64,000 bases of DNA, from the NCBI RefSeq assembly GCF_029504655.1, contig NZ_JAQFIL010000001.1:6701001-6765000 (forward strand), read 5' to 3'. Shown piece after piece: positions 1-9,453 of this stretch; the stretch's first letter is position 1, and every line of letters begins with the position of its first letter. Under the pieces are notes generated by a model. That model did no database searches and had not been told where the DNA came from. It saw only the letters and a program-made list of their open reading frames with translations. The translations under genes were made by a program, and so were the position numbers. The stretch comes from Catalinimonas alkaloidigena (GTDB taxonomy: Bacteria; Bacteroidota; Bacteroidia; Cytophagales; Cyclobacteriaceae).

Positions 1-1
1 A

Positions 2-1786
2 TATATTTTAAAATTCACCATAGCATTGGCCGTATTTATGTTCGGTTGCAATGACGATTTCCTTGACCGACAGCCACTCGACCAGATTAGTAACGAAGTA
101 TTCTGGAATACAGAGAATGACCTTAAGGTATATAATAATAGTTTGTACAATCTGGCTAGATCCGACAGTAATGTTCCTATTTTAATGGGACATGATGCCG
201 GTTTTAGTAGCCACCGCTGGGGTATCTGGCACCTCTCCGGCTTTACCGACGACACTGCCCCTCGCCATTCACGCCATGATTTCTATCAGCGGGTAAGAGC
301 AGGAAGACATATTGTACCGAATGGCCCGGCATGGTATGGTTATCAAGGATGGAACTTTGTTCGTGCTATTAACTTCGGAATGGAAAACTACGGGAAAGCC
401 GATGTTTCTGAAGAAGTGCGCAACAAATACATCGGTGAGGCTCGCCTTTTCCGAGGCTGGTTCTATGCCGAGAAAGCCCATAAATTTGGCGATGTACAGT
501 GGGTAGAACAAACCGTAAATGTAGATGATTCTGAGATTCTGGAAGGTGAGCGGGATGACCGCAACTTTGTCATGGATAAAGTACTGGAAGATTTACAATT
601 TGCTGCTCAAAACCTACCGGATGATTGGGGTGATGGAAATGCTCCCGGCCGCGTAAACCGTTGGGGCGCATTGTTGGTATTGTCCCGGGTGGCTCTCTAT
701 GAAGGGACCTGGAGAAAATACCACGGTCTTGGTGATGCCGATCCATGGTTTCAGGTAGCTGCCGATGCTGCATTAGACCTCATACAGAATGGTCCCTACT
801 CCCTGTATACTACCGGAGACCCTAGCATGGATTACAATGCTATCCACCGGATGACCGATCTTTCGGGTAATCCTGAAGTGCTGTACTGGAGACGCTACGA
901 GCTGGGTATCTTTACCAACCATGTGCAAAGCTATCACCGGGGATATAATGGGGGGGCTACCAAAAGTGTCGTAGAAGACTACCTCTGCACCGATGGTTTG
1001 CCGATCACGCTTTCCAATGAGTATCAGGGAGACGAGGTTTTTGAGAATATCTTTGAGAACCGCGATCCTCGTTTACGACAAACGGTACTTCATCCGGACG
1101 ATCAGGCCTTTTATATGTACGGGAATACTGATCCGGCAGTAGCGGATTATCCTAAAATTCAGGGGCAGACCAAGCCTGGCCAGTCCTCTACCACCGGATA
1201 CCATATTATCAAAGTGTACGATGTCAATGCCGCTCACGCTACGTATAATACGTCTTCTACTCCGGCGATTATCTTACGATTCGGGGAGGCTTTGCTCAAC
1301 TACGCCGAAGCCAAAGCAGAGTTGGGAACCATCAATCAGGCTGATTTAGATATGAGTATCAACCTGCTCCGGGATAGGGTAGCCATGCCGCCATTGAGCA
1401 TGAACCCGCCTATGGATCCTCGCTACGCTGACCTGGGAATTTCTTCTTTACTGGTTGAAATCCGCCGCGAACGCCGTATTGAGTTATTCATGGAAGGTTT
1501 CCGCTATGATGATATCCGCCGCTGGAAGATGGGGCAACTCTTAGAAGACAAAGACCTGGGTATGCGCTGGGATGCTACCAATCAAAATCGATTTGACCCT
1601 ACCAACGAAGCTACTATCGGTGTTACAGAAGTAGATGGGGTCCCTTATCTTGATGTGTATGCAGGCACCGACTATGCTGAACCTATCTTTGATGAGAGCA
1701 GGCATTATCTATGGCCAATTCCAATCAGTGCTATATCACAAAATCCTAATCTGGGACAGAACCCTGGTTGGGGTGCTAGTGAATAA
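2..1786 (+). CDS. RagB/SusD-family nutrient-uptake lipoprotein (5' end outside window)
   Basis: Surface glycan-binding lipoprotein of a SusCD outer-membrane uptake complex; it would cap a SusC-type TonB-dependent transporter encoded upstream of the window. The frame is open to the first base, and residues before the TTG at 26 continue a hydrophobic signal peptide ending in FMFGC, so the true start lies outside and the Cys is the likely lipidation site. Typical SusD features follow: DDFLDRQP just after the Cys, a TPR-like helical middle, FGEALLNYAEAKAEL, and the C-terminal ERRIELFMEGFRYDDIRRW block ending in NPGW. About 590 residues are visible, the usual size. It is followed by a strong terminator and by two polysaccharide lyase genes on the same strand, so it belongs to a polysaccharide utilisation locus. 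Confidence 0.95.
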   Translation, partial: YILKFTIALAVFMFGCNDDFLDRQPLDQISNEVFWNTENDLKVYNNSLYNLARSDSNVPILMGHDAGFSSHRWGIWHLSGFTDDTAPRHSRHDFYQRVRAGRHIVPNGPAWYGYQGWNFVRAINFGMENYGKADVSEEVRNKYIGEARLFRGWFYAEKAHKFGDVQWVEQTVNVDDSEILEGERDDRNFVMDKVLEDLQFAAQNLPDDWGDGNAPGRVNRWGALLVLSRVALYEGTWRKYHGLGDADPWFQVAADAALDLIQNGPYSLYTTGDPSMDYNAIHRMTDLSGNPEVLYWRRYELGIFTNHVQSYHRGYNGGATKSVVEDYLCTDGLPITLSNEYQGDEVFENIFENRDPRLRQTVLHPDDQAFYMYGNTDPAVADYPKIQGQTKPGQSSTTGYHIIKVYDVNAAHATYNTSSTPAIILRFGEALLNYAEAKAELGTINQADLDMSINLLRDRVAMPPLSMNPPMDPRYADLGISSLLVEIRRERRIELFMEGFRYDDIRRWKMGQLLEDKDLGMRWDATNQNRFDPTNEATIGVTEVDGVPYLDVYAGTDYAEPIFDESRHYLWPIPISAISQNPNLGQNPGWGASE

Positions 1787-1803
1787 AAGCTGAACTTTCA
1801 CTC

Positions 1804-1839
1804 AAAACCCGTAATTCAGTGGAGTTACGGGTTTTTTTT
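1804..1839 (+). terminator. Rho-independent terminator after the susD-like gene
   Basis: An 11-bp perfect stem (1804-1814 with 1825-1835, core AACCCGTAA / TTACGGGTT), a 10-nt loop and a run of eight T. It lies 18 bases after the SusD stop codon and separates SusD from the lyase genes, which therefore probably have their own promoter. Confidence 0.9.
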
Positions 1840-1953
1840 CCCGCTTTTTTTAATGTAAAAATTATCTTTTTTGGCTGTGTCGCTCAAATACCCCCCCTCA
1901 ATTTTATACAATAATCAATATTTAAGTTACACGTTTACCTGATAGGTTTTATT

Positions 1954-4320
1954 ATGTATATGCCCCTCCTAACAATCCTGCTATCTTTTTTCTCATGCGC
2001 ATGCTTACATGTTACTGCATATGCGCATCAGGACAGGATGCCTAGCAGCACGCAGACCGATTTTGTAAAAGAAAGAATACAGCTGGAGCGTCAACCTTAT
2101 CATAAAAATCATCTCCCGTCATTAGGTTATGGTGGACAGGCATGTTTCCTGACTCACCCTACACATTATTCAGGATCCATAAGCGCAAAAGTATATGGAG
2201 AAAATGTCATCAGTGATTTAGAAGTCATCAGAGAGCGGGTAATTGCTGAGCTTATGGAACCACCCGTAAATCAAAATGAGATACAGCAGCTGATAAATAC
2301 CATTCAGGAAGATGGCAGCTGGCCTGATATCAATTACGAAGACGTCTCGCGCACCGGCTTTGAGCATGCCCGGCATCTGAGCAATATGATAGACCTAAGC
2401 AGAGCCTACAAGAAACGGGTATCAAAATTCTACCATGCTCCTCAGCTTAAGCAGGCTATTGACGCTTCGCTAAATTTCTGGCTGGCACATAATTTTATCT
2501 GCGACAACTGGTGGTGGAACCAGATAGGAACCCCTAACCTCCTGCTCAGCACCCTACTCATCATGGATGAAGCATTATCTGATGCACAAAAGACGAAAGC
2601 GGCACCTATTGTAGGCAGAGCCAATCTTAATGCCTGGGGTGCCAGACCCGGAGGAGACCTGATTAAAATCGCCGGTATACTGGGAAAGTACGCGCTTTTT
2701 GTGAGAGACAGTGATACATTAGAAGAGGTGGTCAAGACGATGGCCAGTGAAATTGCCTATGCCAAAGAGCGAAATACCCCCGAGGATATGAGAGGTTTAC
2801 AGACCGACCTGAGCTTTCACCATAGGCGCGACCGGGTAACGTCAACATTATCTTATGGAAGGGGCTATGCCGATGCTTTTGCAGAATGGGCCGCCAGAGT
2901 AGCAGGTACCAAATACAGTTTTCCTGAAGAGGCTATTCAGCTCCTGGTAGAGTTCTATCTGGACGGCATCAGCAAAACGATGGTGTATGGAAAATACCCC
3001 GACCCCGGAGCAAAAAACAGGAGTATTAGCCGGGCAGGAACGCTCCAAGCCTATGATGCTGAAACGCCCCTTATGCTATTACAAGCTACGGACTATAGAA
3101 AAGAAGCGTTAGAGCAAATCGCTAAAATCAGGGAAGGAGGAATTGCTCCTGACCTGACTTTCAACAAATTTTTTTGGCATACCGAATACCTCAGCCACCA
3201 GCGGCCAGAATATTTTACCTCAGTTCGCATGTTTTCTTCCCGCAACCACAGCATGGAGCAGCCTTACAATGGCGAGGGCCTAAAAAATCATCATTTGGGT
3301 GATGGCGCAAATTTCATCTCCCGAAGCGGTGAAGAATACCTTGATATCTTCCCAGTCTGGGACTGGCAGAAAATACCTGGCACAACAGTGGTACAAAAAC
3401 CGGCCTTGCCTTCAAAAGATGAAATACAGAAGAAAGGGCTTAGCAGCTTTGTGGGAGCGGTCACTGATGGTAACTACGGTGCGGCAGGCTTTGACTTTAA
3501 AAGCCCACTTGATCCTTTAGAAGCAAAAAAAGCATGGTTCATGTTCGATAAAGAATATGTTTGTCTGGGAGCAGGTATTCGTTCCGACGCAAGTTATCCG
3601 GTAGCTACTACATTGAATCAGTCATACCTGAAGGAGGATGTAGTTGTGAAGAAAACGAAGGGTAAATCTACCTTGGAAAGGGGTGAGCATAAGTTAAAAA
3701 ATGTACACTGGCTCTATCATGATAGCATTGCCTACATTTTTCCTGAAGCTACGGAAATACACCTTAGAAACCGCGTGACCAGCGGGAGTTGGTACAGTAT
3801 TAATCATCAGGCAGATAGCCCCAAAGAAGAGATAAGTAAAGAAGTATTCACGGTATGGATGAACCATGGTAATAAGCCTGAAAATGAAAGCTATGCGTAC
3901 ATCATAGTTCCGGCCATTGACGAAAACACTATTGAGAACTACCTGGAGAAGCTTCCTGTCGAGATACTGGCAAATACAGAGGAAGTACAAGCTGTATATC
4001 ATAAGGATTTAGGACTCAGCCAACTGGTGTTTTACCAACCCAACGAAATTCAGCTTACTGAAGAAATTGCGCTAAGCGCTCTTGATCCCGCGATCATCAT
4101 GACCAAGACAAATGGAAAGTCCGTTGAGAAAATCTGTGTTTCTGATCCCAGCCGTAAGCTGGATACTATTCATTTAAAAGTGAGTAGTCGTTTCCTTTCC
4201 AATGCTGACAGTTGCGAAATCAGTTGGCATGAAGATGAGGGCTATAGCGAGGTCATCATCAGTTTACCAAAAGGTGAATATGCGGGTAAAAGCGTAAGCA
4301 TAGAAAATAGTCTGTTTTAA
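1954..4320 (+). CDS. Polysaccharide lyase family 8-like protein (chondroitin AC / hyaluronate / xanthan lyase type)
   Basis: Predicted secreted lyase that cleaves an uronic-acid-containing polysaccharide by beta-elimination. A signal peptide covers about residues 1-25. An alpha-toroid domain follows with NWWWNQIG at 185-192, matching the family's N-WW-x-IG motif, and with DLSFHHRRDR at 285-294 followed by SYGRGY (300-305), where His289/290 and Tyr301 are the candidate catalytic residues. The central beta-domain has the familiar order: RNHSMEQPYNGEG, then LGDGANF, then PGTTV, then FMFDKEYVCLGAGI. The 788-residue length fits chondroitinase AC-type enzymes. The exact substrate (chondroitin, hyaluronan, xanthan or an algal uronan) cannot be told from sequence. 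The next gene is a second lyase-like gene on the same strand. Confidence 0.85.
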   Translation: MYMPLLTILLSFFSCACLHVTAYAHQDRMPSSTQTDFVKERIQLERQPYHKNHLPSLGYGGQACFLTHPTHYSGSISAKVYGENVISDLEVIRERVIAELMEPPVNQNEIQQLINTIQEDGSWPDINYEDVSRTGFEHARHLSNMIDLSRAYKKRVSKFYHAPQLKQAIDASLNFWLAHNFICDNWWWNQIGTPNLLLSTLLIMDEALSDAQKTKAAPIVGRANLNAWGARPGGDLIKIAGILGKYALFVRDSDTLEEVVKTMASEIAYAKERNTPEDMRGLQTDLSFHHRRDRVTSTLSYGRGYADAFAEWAARVAGTKYSFPEEAIQLLVEFYLDGISKTMVYGKYPDPGAKNRSISRAGTLQAYDAETPLMLLQATDYRKEALEQIAKIREGGIAPDLTFNKFFWHTEYLSHQRPEYFTSVRMFSSRNHSMEQPYNGEGLKNHHLGDGANFISRSGEEYLDIFPVWDWQKIPGTTVVQKPALPSKDEIQKKGLSSFVGAVTDGNYGAAGFDFKSPLDPLEAKKAWFMFDKEYVCLGAGIRSDASYPVATTLNQSYLKEDVVVKKTKGKSTLERGEHKLKNVHWLYHDSIAYIFPEATEIHLRNRVTSGSWYSINHQADSPKEEISKEVFTVWMNHGNKPENESYAYIIVPAIDENTIENYLEKLPVEILANTEEVQAVYHKDLGLSQLVFYQPNEIQLTEEIALSALDPAIIMTKTNGKSVEKICVSDPSRKLDTIHLKVSSRFLSNADSCEISWHEDEGYSEVIISLPKGEYAGKSVSIENSLF

Positions 4321-4384
4321 AGAGCAACATAATTTAACACAACGCATAATAAAACAACCATAACATTCATTAAAAAAAAGCAAA

Positions 4385-6289
4385 ATGAACCTACTAATGC
4401 ACAACAAACTATTACGATGGTTTCTGATTTTTATCTTTCCATTCGTTGCCTCAGCTGATCCTGGAGGAATAAGTACCGAGCCAGAGAAGACGTTGGCAAA
4501 TGATGAGCCCATTAAGTTGGATAACCCAATGAGCGTACAATACCTCAAAAAAAAGCTGAGAAAAAGCTCTCCCCGTCTCGTTCTCACCCCCTCTCTGGAA
4601 AAAAAGCTTAAGAAAGACCTGAAATCAGACCCGGTCGTGCAGAACATGTATAAAGCTATTCAGTTGAACGCACAGGAAATTCAGACCAAGCCCCTCCTGG
4701 AAAGAGAAGTTATTGGGCGCAGACTGCTGAGAACATCCAGGGAGATGCTCTACCGCATGAATATTCTTGGCATGGTTTACCGTATCGACAGGGAAGAAGA
4801 TGTACTCAACAGAATCAATGATGAACTTGTGGCTGTCTGTAATTTTAAGGACTGGAACCCTTCCCATTATCTGGATGTCGCTGAGATGGCTATGGCGGTA
4901 GCGCTGGCGGTAGATTGGGCAGGAGAAGACCTACCAGCATCTACTGTTGACTTGGCAAAAAATGCCCTTATAGAAAAAGGGATTATGCCCAGCTACAATG
5001 AAAACGGAAACGTAGGCTGGATCAGCGGTAATAATAACTGGAACCAGGTCTGTAATGGAGGGATGATCGCTGCATCCATTGTCATCGCCGAAGAAGATCC
5101 CGAACTTGCCTCCCAAACTATTTCGCGGGCATTAGATGGTATACCTCATGCTCTTGAAGAATACGGCCCTGATGGCGTCTATCCTGAAGGCTCTACTTAC
5201 TGGAGCTATGGCACCAGTTTCTCAGTATTGACTGCTTCTATGTTAGAAAGTGCTTTTGATACGGATTTCGGGCTGGCGGAGTATCCCGCTTTTATGGAGA
5301 GCGCTGATTTCAGGGTATTAAGTGTGGCTCCCTCTGGCTGGTACTACAATTTCGCTGACTGCGGAGATCGTAGAAATGACAACGGGGACCTTACCCTTGC
5401 CTGGTTTGCAAAAAAAACCGGCAATGAGATCTATTATGAAAAAGAGCGTTTTCTTCAGGACCCACAGAATATGGGTGAGCTTGCCAGATATGCCGGGGCT
5501 GGCCTGGTATGGTTATCCCAGTTTGAAGAAGAGGCAGAAAAGCAACTTCCTGAAACCTGGATGGGTGAAGGCGCTAACCCAATTGTGCTTTTCAGAGATA
5601 CAAACTCAAACTACTACTTCGGAGGTAAAGGCGGCCGAGGGACTGTCAACCATGGGAATATGGACGCTGGCTCATTTATCTTTGAGTTGAATGGTGTTCG
5701 CTGGGTAGTTGATCCAGGCAACCAAAGCTATCATGAGCTGGAAAAAACCGGTTTCAACCTGTGGGGACGCTGTCAGGAATGTGAGCGATGGACTTTACTC
5801 ACCAAAAATAATTATGGTCATAGCACGCTGACGGTAAACGATAAACTACACGTAGTGGACGGCTTCGCCAGCATAGCAGACTTTAAAGAGGGAGAAACGC
5901 CTGAAGCCATTATTGATATGACTGAAGTGTTTGGTGAGGACCTGGCTTCTGCCAGCCGAAGGTTCATAAAGGAAAACGATAACTCATTGCTCATTGAAGA
6001 CCAGTTCCAGACGAATGAGAACACAGAAAACATTACATGGCAACTCATGACTACTGCAAATGTCGAGATTGTAGATGGAGGTGCGATCCTGCACCAGGAT
6101 GGCAAACAACTAAAGCTGGAAAACATTTCTCACCCGGAACTGGGTCTTTCCATTATTTCTCTGGACCCGCCACCGCTTGAGCTTGACAGAAACATAGAGA
6201 ACCTGAAGCGTCTTGAAATTCGTATGCCCGCTTACCTTTTTCCGGAAAACGAAGGAAAACTGCAGGTACGTTTATCTGCCGCAGACTAA
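4385..6289 (+). CDS. Heparinase II/III family polysaccharide lyase
   Basis: Secreted or periplasmic lyase for an acidic polysaccharide or its oligosaccharides. An N-terminal signal peptide (about 1-24) is followed by an alpha-helical toroid with SGNNNWNQ (214-221) and GPDGVYPEGSTYWSYG (261-276), the segment that carries the catalytic Tyr in this family. The C-terminal beta-sheet domain opens with VNHGNMDAGSF around 421-430, holding the metal/catalytic His423, and then WVVDPG. The length of 634 residues is usual. It follows the PL8-like gene by 64 bases and probably shares its transcript. Together they indicate processing of a glycosaminoglycan-like polymer. PL12, PL15, PL17 and PL21 are related families and the subfamily is not resolved here. 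Confidence 0.85.
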   Translation: MNLLMHNKLLRWFLIFIFPFVASADPGGISTEPEKTLANDEPIKLDNPMSVQYLKKKLRKSSPRLVLTPSLEKKLKKDLKSDPVVQNMYKAIQLNAQEIQTKPLLEREVIGRRLLRTSREMLYRMNILGMVYRIDREEDVLNRINDELVAVCNFKDWNPSHYLDVAEMAMAVALAVDWAGEDLPASTVDLAKNALIEKGIMPSYNENGNVGWISGNNNWNQVCNGGMIAASIVIAEEDPELASQTISRALDGIPHALEEYGPDGVYPEGSTYWSYGTSFSVLTASMLESAFDTDFGLAEYPAFMESADFRVLSVAPSGWYYNFADCGDRRNDNGDLTLAWFAKKTGNEIYYEKERFLQDPQNMGELARYAGAGLVWLSQFEEEAEKQLPETWMGEGANPIVLFRDTNSNYYFGGKGGRGTVNHGNMDAGSFIFELNGVRWVVDPGNQSYHELEKTGFNLWGRCQECERWTLLTKNNYGHSTLTVNDKLHVVDGFASIADFKEGETPEAIIDMTEVFGEDLASASRRFIKENDNSLLIEDQFQTNENTENITWQLMTTANVEIVDGGAILHQDGKQLKLENISHPELGLSIISLDPPPLELDRNIENLKRLEIRMPAYLFPENEGKLQVRLSAAD

Positions 6290-6341
6290 GAGAAACTGAA
6301 AGGGCGGAGCTGACGGAAATCGGATTATGTACCGTTCTTCC

Positions 6342-6371
6342 TTGTCAATGCCGCTAATTGTCCTATTTTTG
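6342..6371 (+). promoter_or_regulatory. Bacteroidota-type promoter for sucD
   Basis: TTG at 6342-6344, a 19-base spacer, then TATTTTTG at 6364-6371, a full match to TAnnTTTG. Transcription would start near 6378. This places the GTG at 6371 inside the -7 box and supports the ATG at 6395 as the start of sucD. Confidence 0.75.
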
Positions 6372-6394
6372 TGAAAAAATTTAACCGACACAGC

Positions 6395-7270
6395 ATGAGC
6401 GTTTTAGTTAATAAAGATTCCAAAGTCCTGGTACAAGGTTTTACCGGTTCAGAAGGCACTTTTCATGCCGGACAGATGATTGAATACGGTACCAATGTAG
6501 TAGGAGGTGTTACACCCGGTAAAGGTGGGCAAACTCACCTTGATCGTCCTGTTTTTAATTCTGTGCAGGAAGGTGTGGACCAGACAGGAGCCAATGTATC
6601 CATTATATTTGTACCCCCTGCCTTTGCTGCCGATGCTATTATGGAAGCTGCCAGTGCAGGCATCAAAGTTATCGTAGCCATCACCGAAGGCATTCCGGTT
6701 AAGGATATGATGATTGCTAAAGACTACATTAAAGATAAGGATGTTACGCTCATAGGCCCTAACTGCCCCGGAGTAATTACACCGGAAGAAGCCAAAGTAG
6801 GTATTATGCCAGGCTTTGTTTTCAAGAAGGGTAAGGTAGGCATCGTATCCAAATCAGGTACTCTTACGTATGAGGCTGCCGATCAGGTGGTCAAAGCAGG
6901 TCTTGGCATTTCTACTGCTATTGGTATTGGTGGTGACCCTATCATCGGTACCTCTACCAAACAGGCAGTGCAGCTATTGATGGATGATCCTGAGACCGAA
7001 GCTATTGTAATGATAGGTGAGATCGGTGGTAACTACGAAGCTGAAGCAGCACGCTGGATTCAGGAGAATGGCAATAAGAAGCCGGTAGTAGGGTTTATTG
7101 CCGGCCAGACAGCACCTCCCGGCCGACGCATGGGCCATGCAGGAGCGATCATCGGTGGTAAAGATGATACTGCCGCTGCTAAAATGAAAATTATGAAAGA
7201 ATGTGGGCTTGTTGTAGTAGATACTCCAGCCAAGATAGGAACTACTATCGCAGACGCTATAAAAAAATAA
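6395..7270 (+). CDS. sucD: Succinate-CoA ligase (ADP-forming), alpha subunit
   Basis: TCA-cycle enzyme subunit: with SucB/SucC-type beta chains it makes succinate and ATP from succinyl-CoA. The chosen ATG gives 291 residues starting [18 protein letters not shown], colinear with E. coli SucD; an upstream GTG at 6371 would add eight residues but falls inside the promoter. The CoA-binding Rossmann domain ([11 protein letters not shown]) is followed by the ligase domain with GHAGAIIGG, where His248 is the residue that is phosphorylated. The beta-subunit gene is not in the window, so the two subunits are encoded apart. A terminator follows, so it is probably monocistronic. Confidence 0.96.
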   Translation: MSVLVNKDSKVLVQGFTGSEGTFHAGQMIEYGTNVVGGVTPGKGGQTHLDRPVFNSVQEGVDQTGANVSIIFVPPAFAADAIMEAASAGIKVIVAITEGIPVKDMMIAKDYIKDKDVTLIGPNCPGVITPEEAKVGIMPGFVFKKGKVGIVSKSGTLTYEAADQVVKAGLGISTAIGIGGDPIIGTSTKQAVQLLMDDPETEAIVMIGEIGGNYEAEAARWIQENGNKKPVVGFIAGQTAPPGRRMGHAGAIIGGKDDTAAAKMKIMKECGLVVVDTPAKIGTTIADAIKK

Positions 7271-7332
7271 AGCATTAACGCTTTAGATTTTACTACTCAG
7301 ATCCTGGTGATCTAATAATAAAATAAGGAATG

Positions 7333-7358
7333 CGGTCTCATTAGAGACCGTTTTTTTT
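7333..7358 (+). terminator. Terminator after sucD
   Basis: A 7-bp stem CGGTCTC / GAGACCG (7333-7339 with 7344-7350), ATTA loop and eight T. The outer bases GAATGC and GCATTC can pair around the T tract. Confidence 0.88.
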
Positions 7359-7499
7359 ATGCATTCTGTAAAATGTTCTTTATAAGAAAGTACTGAGCGT
7401 TTTTTGCAGTATAATGGCAGTGCTTTTGAAGCAAAAGTCATCATATAAAATATTTCAAAAGAGTCTCCACTGTTGATTAAGTCTAACGCTGGTAACTGA

Positions 7500-7670
7500 C
7501 TAAGTTTTTACATTGTAAAGAGGTTAGTAGAAAAATTAAAGGGCCAGGTTAGTTTGCAGAGCACCTATAAGCAGGGACCCAGAGTTAAATTACTCCTTCC
7601 CGAGCCGGAGGCATATCGTATGCCAAAGATTATGATAAGCAAGCCCGTACAAACTTCTTTTTGGGGATAA
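7500..7670 (+). pseudogene. Relic of a sensor histidine kinase C-terminus
   Basis: An open frame of 56 codons with no start codon reads LSFYIVKRLVEKLKGQ, then VSLQSTYKQG, then RVKLLLPEPE, and ends in TAA. This is the pattern of the last part of a histidine-kinase ATPase domain: the helix after the G2 loop, then the glycine-rich turn and the terminal strand ending in LP. The codon just upstream, at 7497-7499, is TGA where the G2 glycine (GGA) would be expected, preceded by GGT AAC. No kinase-like sequence was recognised further 5'. I see it as what remains of a deleted gene; chance resemblance is possible but unlikely given the order of the blocks. Confidence 0.6.
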
Positions 7671-7876
7671 TTTAAGCTGGCTCATGGTATCTATGATTCC
7701 TTATTATCCTGTTTTTATGTAGCTGAAGGCTGTACTGTTAAGCTTGTTTTAAGCCTGCATTATCATATTGTTACGATTCCATTTGGGCGATTTCCTTCCC
7801 CTTCTGCCTCATTATATTGCTGATTCTTCAGGCATTATATGACTGAAGTTACTATCCAAACTAACCTTAAATCGCT

Positions 7877-9400
7877 ATGAAAAAACTATCCGTACTTTTT
7901 CTGGCTGTCTTATTGATGACAGCCTCCTGTAGAGAGATCCTTGAGGAAATCAAAAAATTGCCTAAAGACGACGAACCTAAAAAAGAAGCCCCTTCAAAAT
8001 TTAAGGAAATCGGAAGCATTACCCTCGGAGGAGAAGGAGCAGCAGAAATTTCTGCTTATGATGCGGAAACCACCCAGCTCTTTGTGGTAAACAACGATGG
8101 GGAATCCCGCATTGATGTGGTAGACCTGGAAGACCCAACCCAACCTGTACTCCTAAAAAGTATTGACATTACTCCGTTTGGTGCAGGGGTCAATAGTGTA
8201 GCAGTAAGTGATGGGCTGTTGGCAGCCGCCATTGAAGCCGACCCTGCGCAGGCCGAAGGCAAAATAGTATTCTTTGATACGCAAACCTGTGCTGAAGTAA
8301 CGCAAGCCAATGTAGGAGCCCTACCTGACATGGTAATTTTCAGCCCCGATGGACAATACGCGCTTTCTGCTAATGAAGGAGAGCCTTCCGGCTATGAAGC
8401 GGGAGATGAAGATCCGCTGGGAAGCCTGTCTATTATTGAAGTTCAAAACGGCTTTGTAACTACTACGCTGGATTTCAAGGCTTTTAATGGTATGGAAAAA
8501 ACACTGGCTCAGGAGGGTTTCAGAGTATTTGGCCCCGGTGCCACACTGGCTCAGGATGTTGAGCCTGAGTACATTGCTGTATCCGAAAACTCCCGTACCG
8601 CCTGGATCAGCTTGCAGGAAAACAATGGGCTAGCCCGTATTGACCTGGAAAGCAAAACCATTACAGAAATCATTCCCCTCGGACTTAAAGATTATGCTCT
8701 TGCTGAAAACGCCATGGATGCCAGTGATGAAGACGGAATCATCTCACTCAATACCTGGCCGGTATGGGGAGTGTACCAGCCGGATGCCATCGCCGCATAT
8801 AGTGTTAATGGTCTTTCTTATATCATTTCTGCCAATGAAGGCGACGCTCGTGAATACAATGGTTTTGAAGAAGAAATCCGGGTAGAAGATGTAGTGCTTG
8901 ACCCACTTGTATTTCCTTATTACGAAGAGCTACAGAAGGAAGAGAACCTGGGTCGCTTGCAAATCACCAGTACTTTGGGCGATACTGACAATGATGGTGA
9001 ATATGAAGAATTGTATGCTTTTGGAGGTCGCTCATTCAGCATCTGGGACGGGCTTAGCGGGCAGCAGGTATTTGACAGTGGCAATGAAGTTGAAAAACTA
9101 ATCATAGAAGCCGGACTGTATGACGATGGGCGCAGCGACGCCAAGGGAGTGGAACCTGAAGGGGTAACCATTGGCAAAATTGGACAACGTACTATTGCCT
9201 TTATTGGCCTGGAGCGGGTAGATGCTATAATGGTGTATGATGTGACAAATCCATTCCAGCCTCAGTTTTTGCAGATTCTAGAAAGCGGGGATGCGCCCGA
9301 AGGACTGGTTTTCGTCCCTGCTGAAGACAGCCCTGCCGGAAAAAGCCTGCTCATCGTCAGCTCTGAAGATGATGGCCAGGTGAAAATTTTTCAGCCTTAA
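7877..9400 (+). CDS. Choice-of-anchor I family lipoprotein (beta-propeller)
   Basis: Exported lipoprotein of unknown function from the family found in many secreted or surface-anchored bacterial proteins. The signal peptide ends in LLMTASC with Cys18 as the lipidation site, followed by a charged linker rich in Lys and Glu. The rest is a beta-propeller of LVIVD/YVTN-like blades: LFVVNNDGESRIDVVDL, FSPDGQYALSANEGEPSGY, YIISANEGDAREY, FGGRSFSIWDG, EPEGVTIGKIG, APEGLVFVP. The acidic NEGE/NEGD turns are typical and may bind metal. At 507 residues it has the usual family core without the large C-terminal anchor of some relatives; here the anchor is the lipid. No functional link to neighbours is evident. 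Confidence 0.85.
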   Translation: MKKLSVLFLAVLLMTASCREILEEIKKLPKDDEPKKEAPSKFKEIGSITLGGEGAAEISAYDAETTQLFVVNNDGESRIDVVDLEDPTQPVLLKSIDITPFGAGVNSVAVSDGLLAAAIEADPAQAEGKIVFFDTQTCAEVTQANVGALPDMVIFSPDGQYALSANEGEPSGYEAGDEDPLGSLSIIEVQNGFVTTTLDFKAFNGMEKTLAQEGFRVFGPGATLAQDVEPEYIAVSENSRTAWISLQENNGLARIDLESKTITEIIPLGLKDYALAENAMDASDEDGIISLNTWPVWGVYQPDAIAAYSVNGLSYIISANEGDAREYNGFEEEIRVEDVVLDPLVFPYYEELQKEENLGRLQITSTLGDTDNDGEYEELYAFGGRSFSIWDGLSGQQVFDSGNEVEKLIIEAGLYDDGRSDAKGVEPEGVTIGKIGQRTIAFIGLERVDAIMVYDVTNPFQPQFLQILESGDAPEGLVFVPAEDSPAGKSLLIVSSEDDGQVKIFQP

Positions 9401-9421
9401 ATAATACAATATTTGTAAGTG

Positions 9422-9450
9422 CAAGCGGGTCATAGGACCCGCTTGTTTTA
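9422..9450. terminator. Terminator between convergent genes
   Basis: A perfect 10-bp stem CAAGCGGGTC / GACCCGCTTG (9422-9431 with 9436-9445), ATAG loop and a T-rich tail to 9450. It ends the lipoprotein gene on the plus strand. The TonB receptor gene ends at 9454 on the other strand and may use the same hairpin. Confidence 0.85.
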
Positions 9451-9453
9451 TTT

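Larger units (their letters stand above)
7271..7876. other. 606-bp intergenic region
   Basis: It contains the sucD terminator (7333-7358) and the histidine-kinase relic (7500-7670). The remaining sequence before the gene at 7877 shows no open frame I can name and no clear promoter box. Confidence 0.6.
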
